Part shown: in pieces, positions 56,940 through 64,000 of the stretch | How positions within the stretch are numbered: position 1 is the stretch's first letter | How the letters are laid out: each line of letters opens with the position of its first letter | Source of the DNA: Ignelater luminosus | Lineage: Eukaryota; Arthropoda; Insecta; Coleoptera; Elateridae | Reading direction: 5' to 3' | Length of the DNA: 64,000 bases | Assembly: GCA_011009095.1 (NCBI GenBank) | Contig: VTPC01089961.1 | Coordinates: forward strand, 461,326-525,325 | Made by a program: the position numbers and the translations under genes | Notes under the pieces: model-generated | What the model saw: the letters and a program-made list of their open reading frames with translations, nothing else | Told to the model about the DNA's origin: nothing | The model's database searches: none

Positions 56940-59900
56940 TTAATAAATAGGATCATTAGGTACAAAATACTTACTTATTGCAAATAATAAAATTAAGAAA
57001 ATTCCAGTTAAAACAGAAAGAGCTGTATGATCATTATTAGTTTCACCTCGTATATTTAGTTTCAATAATGGCATTCCTAAAATTTGTAGAGCACTAAGAC
57101 TTAAAGTTACATCAATTCCAGCAAATATTAAAGCAGTTTCTTTCTGTGTATTAGCTAATACTGTAATATAAAAAAAAATGTTTAGTCGAATCGATGATAA
57201 AATAATAATCACAGACTTACTGGCATAACCAGTGGCACCCATCCAACAGAAAATACCTAGAAAGAATGCCTTTATGTTTGGATTTGCTTTGATCCATGCA
57301 GCTAAAGTGGTAAATAACAGACTTCCTATTCCAATACAGCCAACAATGACAGTAGTGTGATTTACTTTAAGCGAATCTATTTTAGTGTAGAGGTAAGTAG
57401 GATAAAGAGTCCAAAAAATGAAAACTGAATATTTGGTTGTTATAACTAACAGTAATGACTTGTAGAATGTTGGTTGTTTTAGGAATTCAACATTTTCTTT
57501 CCATGTGCTAGTTTGTACAGGTTTGGTTATTGGCATGAACACAACAGGGTCGCTTGCTTCTGTTGCAGTTTCGTATGAGTAAGATGTATTGTTATTTATG
57601 CTTGTTTCTGAGAAGAGTGGTGTGGGAAATTCAGTATTAATTTCTTCAAATCGATCAATTCTATTTAAATCACTATTAAAATCTGTAGCAAAAGTATTAT
57701 GTAAATTAATGTGTGTCTTTGATTTTTGTGTAGTAGTATCTGATGTTTCTTCATCAAATTTTTCCCAATTTGATTTTACAGAACTTGGCTTGTGGTTACG
57801 ATTTTCTTTAGAATTACTACACGTTGGTTGTACTTCTACTTCTACTTTGACCTTATTGCTATTAGTGGAATTGTTTATGGGTCGAGGATTCTGTAATTCA
57901 GTAATGTTTTTGGCAAATATATCTTCTTCATCATCTGATATGCCCTACACAAAAAATATAGGTTTAGTATTATTTGCTCTTAATCTAACATAATTTAATA
58001 TAAGCAAGGTTATTTAATGTAATCAAATTATACAAAGTGCTTTTAAAATGAATGCAAATATTTGGAAAATGAATTCCATTACACTTTCTATTATGTAAAT
58101 TTCTTGAGGTTTCTTGCATGTTTGCTATTATAATGTATTTATTATTTTGTTTACGTAGTGTTCTTATTTTTATCAAGGAGAAGGGTTGGGAAGGAGCTAT
58201 ATTGTACTTCTCTAAAAAGTTGTTATACCACCAGAAAAACAAAATAAAAAATAGATAATTGCACAATTCAAAATATACAATAAAGTGGATAGGATAGGAT
58301 AACATTGAGATATGCTCTATGTAGTATCGTCCTGGATATATACATGCAATTGAGAAAAGGCCTTACATTAAGCTGCAAACAGGTTCAACATCAGACAAGG
58401 GCAGAAATGATAAAAAGAGTTAACCAAGTCATTATCCTAACTCAGATAAATTATGCTCTAATGTTTTGTGCAGTTATCTATTATTGTTCTTTTCAACATC
58501 TCAAGATGTGATATCTTAAAGAATTGTATTTTCATAATCTCCTTAGTGATTTCACAAAATCTCAAAAAAATCCAACTTTACTTGAAAACTAGCTCCAGGA
58601 GAAAGACACAATCATGATCTTTTTTGTCAAATCAATTACAAATTCCAATTTTTTGTTTTTGACGGAAATGTGACCACCCTTATCAAAATCTCCATCTGTG
58701 GTACGGTTGAATAATATAAAACTAAATGTAAAATGTAAATCTTTATACAGTAAATTTCATTTCAATATCCACTGGCATATTTACAAAGTTTGTCTGGGAG
58801 CTGAAGGTGTCTTATTGTATTAGAAAATATTTTTTTAGCATAATGATCAAAAGAAAAAGTAATCAGTGGAATTCGCTGTCTTTGCTGCAACCATAGGACA
58901 TTTAGTTTCTTACTGAATTAGGGGAATTAATATAGTTGAAAAAAAATCAAAAATGGTTTTACCCAAAACTTTACATTTATTTTTTGATTTCATCTTGGCA
59001 TTATATGGAGGATCCTGACCCTAGGACCTCCCAACAAATACTCCACTGTCAATATCTTATATGTTGTCTTCGAGAAATTTGAATTTAAACTTTGGTATCC
59101 TGTGTCTCAGACCTGCCAAGTATTTGCACTCATTTTCAAAATACGCTGTGTGCAACTTAAAAAATCATCTAATAATTTAAAATCGTCTTCTTTGGAGATA
59201 ACGTATTTCTTAAATATTTTCACTTTTTTTTTGTAATTCAGCAAATTTGTATTGCTTGGGAAAAATTAGACATGAATAATGAAGTAATTTGTAAGGCACG
59301 TCTTAGAAATTTTTTCTTTGCTACACATAGTTTATAAAGAGTCTTCATTCGAAAAATTATTATGAAAAGACTGATAATTAGTATATAAGGTCATGTTGTG
59401 GTTGTTTAAAAAAAAATTCCATTATAAAACCGATTAAATGTGGTTGATGTATGTTATCTATTTATCAGTTGAACTTTCAATTTTACAGGAAATTATGTCA
59501 ACTAATTAATTTTAAATAGAATACAATGTACAGAGTATTACAAAACAATACATACTGAAAATAGAAAGACATTCTTAAATATCCTCAAACTTTGTTATGA
59601 AAGATGGTTAATTCAATACCTTCCCACATAGCAGCAAAAGTTTCAGACATGTTTCCGAAATATTTATAAATATAGAAATGTTTCTCTACTATGTTAGATA
59701 CATGTCTGAGGCTTTTCTGCTAAATAAACAAAAATGAACTTACCCGAATTAGTTTGTATTTAGTTTTTTGTGATTTCAAATATTTTGGTTTTCGTAATGC
59801 AATACCAATGAGAATACCTTGTAGTATAACAGCTTGATACCAAGTGATAACTTGTAAAATACCCAGTTTTACAATATTATGGCCTAACGCTACTGGAGTT

Positions 59901-60018
59901 AATATAAAACCTAATGCATTCACTGCATCTAATATTGCTCTCACTGATTCCAATTTTAGACGGAAGTACTGAGAAATTAGAATATCCATTTGAGACAATA
60001 CTATAGAGGCACCAGTAC
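56940..60018 (-). CDS. Monocarboxylate-transporter-like MFS membrane protein, 5' partial
   Basis: Three minus-strand exons join in frame: 60018-59744, 57944-57221 and 57160-56940, ending TAA at 56942-56940 (405 residues visible). The first carries GTGASIVLSQMDILISQYFR, then hydrophobic ILDAVNALGFILTPVALG and VILQGILIGIALRKPK, resembling the TM4-TM6 region of SLC16-type transporters (S-x-Y-F-x-x-R-R). Next comes a hydrophilic loop of roughly 170 residues, rich in Asn, Ser and Glu. Further membrane segments follow: SLLLVITTKYSVFIFWTLYP, TTVIVGCIGIGSLLFTTLAA, IKAFFLGIFCWMGATGYA and TALSVLTGIFLILLFAI. The central loop and split hydrophobic halves suit the MFS/MCT fold. The N-terminal exon(s) with the first helices are not found and probably lie right of the window. 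Another MFS family is possible. Confidence 0.65.
57161..57220 (-). other. 60-base intron of the transporter gene that is itself open
   Basis: GTAAGT donor at 57220 and ttatattacag acceptor at 57161. The intron length is a multiple of three and has no in-frame stop, so reading through it would add 20 residues (SVIIILSSIRLNIFFYITV-like text). The splice sites are strong, so I treat it as an intron. Confidence 0.75.
57945..59743. other. 1.8-kb intron of the transporter gene
   Basis: Non-coding, AT-rich, no recognised element. It is bounded on the minus strand by the donor gtaagt at 59743 and the acceptor ttgtgtag at 57945. Confidence 0.6.
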
Positions 60019-61530
60019 CTGCAACAAAACGAATTAATGAATTTTAGGACATAATTTAGATTTTCATAGAGAATATCTACAATTTCCAAATTAGTAGAGA
60101 AATATCAAAAAATAATTAACTTAATCAAGTTTCCTCAAGAACAAACTACCATCTTAGGCAACCATACCAAAATCCGTTAATTACACATTCTAATCAACGG
60201 AACTTGCTGAATACTAATGAGTAATAAAGAAGGAAGATTGAAACGTTTAGTTAACATAACACTGTATAGGAAGAATTTTTCCATTTTCAGATTAAACAGT
60301 AAAAGGAAGAGTTATTTATGGCACTGTAAGAATGGCAAAAACTATTGTATTATTTAAACCTACAAGCGATAAGTCCGTCGTTTTTCGAGATTATTATTAA
60401 ACATCAGGTATAGCAGCTTAAAATTTTTGGTTTAAAATTTTTTTAACATCGAAATTATATTACCATTATTGGAGGTTTTTAAACAAGCAGAAAACTATCA
60501 AGAATGACATTTTGCCCTAAAAGCAATAAAAAAGTTTTTCCTCTTGTAAACTCAATCCGAGAACACACTGTATAGGTAGATATGCATCACCGAATAAGCA
60601 AGGCCGGCGAAAGGCATATGGTGAATTCCATAGCTGAAAATTTCATATCTTAATTTTCAATTTTTGTCTATTAACATAATATATTTTTTATTTCTTATTA
60701 TTTTACTATTTAATGTACATTTATTCATTATTTATAAATTGTACACAATAAACGAACTTTTTAAACGTTTAAATGGGTTTTCGCGCGTGTGCATCTGTTT
60801 GGTTTACATGTGTGTAACGACTCTTTTTTGCACTCCATACCTCAGAAAATCATGTTTCGTCGGCCCTGCAAATAAGCAATACCTACTATACACTGATTTC
60901 TAAGTATAAAATATAAAAATATAATGAAGGGTACGAAGTGTTTAGTAAGCGACGCTGACGATACGCATTCTTGAATGCCGAAAACCTTGAACGGAAGTAT
61001 CGGATTACAGGATGTGATTTATGTTTACGATTGTCATGTATAGTACAAATGTGAATAGAATATCACATTGGCTGTACAAGACTAAAACCAGTTGTTTAGC
61101 ATGATTAACAATAATTAGTAGCGAGTAGCGGGTTAGTCTAGGTAAGTACCTATTTAGTTTACAGCAGTGGCAACGTTATGTTAATTTTTTAAATTGCAGT
61201 TATACTTGTTTTTGTTTTGTTGATTTGCTATTTGCGTTATTTGTTTGGGTACCGGTCTGTTTTATTATAATTTATTGTACCTAGTTTAGGAAGTTGACGT
61301 GTGTGTCCATTCATTTGTATAACATACAGTTTGTCTTAGGCTACTAGGAACATAGCCGCTATTGTTGCATGTGTATCCAAGGTTATGAGACAATCGTTAA
61401 CAATGAAATCACTAAAAATAAACAAAATACAGCTTGTCTAGGGCTTCTACGTACTTACATAGTCTAGGTAACGGAAACTTGCTGTTTAATATGATTGTTT
61501 TAAATAACAATTACAAAACTAGTAGGTACT
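60019..61530. other. Upstream or intron sequence of the transporter gene, no exon recognised
   Basis: I searched both strands for the D-G-G-W/Y-G-W motif that starts monocarboxylate transporters and saw none. Open stretches such as 60664-60903 on + are hydrophobic by AT-rich composition and lack motifs. Confidence 0.5.
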
Positions 61531-61535
61531 CTTGA

Positions 61536-62210
61536 CTAAATTAAAAAAGAATGTCATGAGGATATATCAATCTGAGAATTTTGACAGTTTGATTTTGTTA
61601 CTTGGGTTATCGTTGTTATTAATTTTTTTAATTGAGTTTCTCACAAAAATTGATGTTTATTGGATTCCAGAAAAAGTACAAGTTGTAAAATGGTATTATT
61701 TGGGAAATTCTTATCGTGACATAACCAATTTACTCGTTAATGTGTTTGAAAACCGACCTCCACCGTCGGTTACACCATTAGCAAAATAATTTCAAATTTT
61801 GAATTTCACCAAAACTTCATAAAAATAGAGCTGTTCGTGACAAAACGGAGGAGGAAGAAAATCAGCAATTAGGCACGTTGGTAAGGTTTTAGATATTAGC
61901 AAAAATACTGTTAGCAAAATTCTGAAAGAAAGCAATTATAAATTGAGAAAACTCAACAATATTATTTCCTGAAGATCAAACGAGAAGAATGGATTTCTGC
62001 CAAGCGGTTATTGAGATGGCCCCGCTCATGAAACTGCGGGAGTTCAGGAATTTTTAAATAATACTTTTCCTAACTGCTTAACAAGTCATAGAGGAAGAAT
62101 CAGCTGGCCGTCAAGGTCGCCTGATTTATCGATAAATGACTTCTTTTATGGGGCATATTAAAAATGTTATTTATGGCCACGAAGAAACGAGGGCGCATAT
62201 GAGAAAAAAT
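61536..62210 (+). pseudogene. Internally deleted Tc1/mariner-like transposase
   Basis: The + strand encodes ENRPPPSVTPLAK (about 61750), LDISKNTVSKILKESNYKL (about 61890) and FPEDQTRRMDFCQAVIE (about 61970). It then jumps to the C-terminal part: DGPAHETAGVQEFLNNTFP, then ISWPSRSPDLSINDFF (62020-62145). The segment with the first catalytic Asp is deleted. The last two Asp are 40 residues apart, close to the DD41D spacing of the relic at 45398. Several frame changes. Confidence 0.75.
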
Positions 62211-62802
62211 TATCTATTAACTAATTAGCTATCTGTCACTCCTCTAATATTAAGAAATGTTAGACAAGGATTTACGATTGTCTGGGCTATTGTTTGGCTC
62301 AGGAAGGCGTCTTATTTGAACGTTTATTGTAAATGTAAAATTAAATTATAAAATCTTCATATTTTTGAGAGAGTTAAATAATTTAAAATTACTGAAAAGT
62401 TTCTTTATTGTAAATACCTATTTTTTGAATTTTTGTAGTTATTAAATGATCTCGGATTCTCAAAATGCTTTTAATATGAGTTTCTTTAATTCTTAGTTGG
62501 TTTCTATGGTTTTTTGTGGTACGAGCTTTGTAACTACTGTTTCATAACCTTGGATACATATACAACAATAGTGGCTATGGTCCTAGTAGCCTAAGACAAA
62601 CTATATAAATACATTCAAGCGACGTTTTTTTATTTTCTTCCCCAAAAAAGAGTTATTTATTATGAATTCGAAAGGTTTGGGTTGGCTGCCGAGGCTTGAC
62701 AAAACTGTAACGTAACCTTGCGTTACAAGAATTTATTAAACTAAGACTCTTAGGCCGTCTAATCTCAGAGAGTGGCCTTGAGCATGGGATAAAAAAGTTA
62801 TA

Positions 62803-63310
62803 CAGGGTATCTAAAACTTTCGATGGGCTGTATTTAAAAAAAAAAGTATCAGAAAATGCTCAAAACCGTTTCGGTAATATGCAGGGGAACCAAAATGACC
62901 TTACAAATATGGCGCTACCCTCAATCCCCCGCTCCCCAGCCACCCCAACTTCAAAATCTTAAATAGCAACCCACCGCGTGTGACACATCGTTGAAAAGCT
63001 CTTGAAAAATGCGACAACGACATTCTCGGATGATACGATTACGCAGATCCTCAAGTGATTCCGGTGGTGTTTTGTAAACCATCGACTTTAAATGCCCCCA
63101 GAGGAAAAAAATCCAGTGGCGTCGAATCTGGCCGTTTTATGGGACCTCTTCTGCCAATCCATTGGTAAGGAAATTTGTCGTGTAGAAACTGACGAACGAA
63201 CACTACGTAGTGAGATGGCGCCCCATGCTGTTGAAAATGAATTAAATCTTCACCCAAATTTATGTTTCCATCCACATCTTGCTGGTTCTCCACCTTGTGA
63301 TATCCAGGTT
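62803..63310 (-). pseudogene. C-terminal transposase fragment with altered catalytic residue
   Basis: The minus strand (63293-63051) encodes FQQHGAPSHYVVFVRQFLHD, then FPYQWIGRRGPI and TPLDFF. This is the C-terminal catalytic half of a Tc1/mariner-superfamily transposase. The second catalytic Asp of Q-Q-D-G-A-P is His here. The sequence from 62803 (tacagggtatctaaaacttt) may be the element end. No other half is seen. Confidence 0.7.
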
Positions 63311-64000
63311 TAAATTTTAAATTTCGCGCGTTAGAAAAAAAAATAGGTTACCCTCACTGCATCTTAGAAATGGTTGGAAAGAGTGGGATGGGGTTGGCGA
63401 TAGGAAGGGATGCTGGGGGTTGAGGGAGAAACACGCGCTCTCTTGAGTTGTGGCTACCAAAGGGGTGAGATGGATCCGGAGACTGTAAAATTACTTTCTT
63501 GTTGATGTAAAATACATTTGTGATTTTTATTGAAAAATGCCATTTTAAAGGTGAAGTGAACTCAATTACCTATTTTGATTTTTGTTTTATATTTGTGATT
63601 ATGCTGGGGTAGACGAGATTTAAACAGATATTAAAAATTGCTTGTAAGAAACCACGTGGCTTTCTTTGTGTCTATGTAACAATCATGCATCTCATGTAAG
63701 GACTTTTAATGTTTATTCAACTGTTTTATGTGTTATAAATCCAGGCATTTTGAATGCTTTTAATATCATATTTCACTAAAGGTATTTTGCTCTGTTACAA
63801 TAATTGTGAAACGAAATTAAGAAAGCTTTTGCATTGTATGCATTTATCTTGTGATCACAGATAAAGTTTAAAGAATAATGGAATTTAGTTTAGAATTCAG
63901 ATGTTTTAAATATTACAAAACAACATACAAGACGATTAAATTTATTTTCATATACTAGCATTTGTTAACATGGATGTTCTGATGCTCAACTGTGATGTGG
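63311..64000. other. Non-coding end of the window
   Basis: No exon, RNA gene or clear repeat recognised up to the end of the window. Confidence 0.5.

Noticed and set aside
1..64000. tRNA, rRNA, CRISPR arrays and bacterial-type operons
   Set aside because: No cloverleaf with box A/B words, no rRNA core sequence, and no array of equal spaced repeats was found; the genome is eukaryotic.

Overview
This window looks like AT-rich nuclear DNA from an insect. The protein-coding genes are split by many introns with gt..ag ends, several of them only 50-65 bases long. Their products match animal families, the intergenic DNA is full of decayed Tc1/mariner-type DNA transposons and non-LTR retrotransposons, and a short run of the insect telomere repeat (TTAGG, here read as CCTAA) is present. 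I cannot settle the order (beetle, hymenopteran, hemipteran and so on) from sequence alone. All exon coordinates come from reading splice signals by eye and checking that frames join.

Four host genes are supported. (1) CLASP/chromosome bows/orbit, + strand, visible from 8435 to 32241 in 21 exons whose frames join without error (1403 residues to the stop). It encodes TOG1, TOG2, a basic Ser/Arg linker with two SxIP motifs, TOG3 and the C-terminal domain. The first roughly 50 codons are not in the window or were not found. (2) TFIIE beta (GTF2E2), + strand, 43559-49449, six exons, complete, 297 residues. (3) A secreted cholinesterase-like protein, + strand, 49756-56480, nine exons, complete, 669 residues. 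It keeps the alpha/beta-hydrolase fold motifs, but the catalytic serine is replaced by glycine. (4) A monocarboxylate-transporter-like membrane protein, - strand, 60018 down to 56940, 5' end missing. Genes 3 and 4 converge tail to tail with 459 bases between their stop codons.

The rest is repeat-rich. 1-8434 holds a broken RT gene split by a TA-flanked MITE, a large foldback element and a small pogo-like element that still carries a PHD-like zinc finger. The CLASP introns hold a nearly full-length but broken mariner (11445-12693), a LINE fragment, a BEL/Pao-like fragment, a degenerate minisatellite and many inverted-repeat MITEs. 36250-43250 is an accessory block, more GC-rich than its surroundings. 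It contains a satellite present in inverted copies, a Ty3/gypsy RT fragment, a 5'-truncated R1-clade retrotransposon sitting between telomere-type repeats, an assembly gap (41712-42125) and a non-autonomous hAT element with an exact 8-base target duplication just upstream of TFIIE beta. The last TFIIE beta intron and the large esterase intron also carry transposase relics.

I found no undescribed multi-gene system. The most interesting items are the telomere-repeat-flanked R1-clade insertion, the catalytically dead esterase-like gene with a protease-like R-IVGG sequence after its signal peptide, the run of frame-neutral CLASP linker exons, and the set of hairpin MITEs sharing CAGGGTG-type termini.
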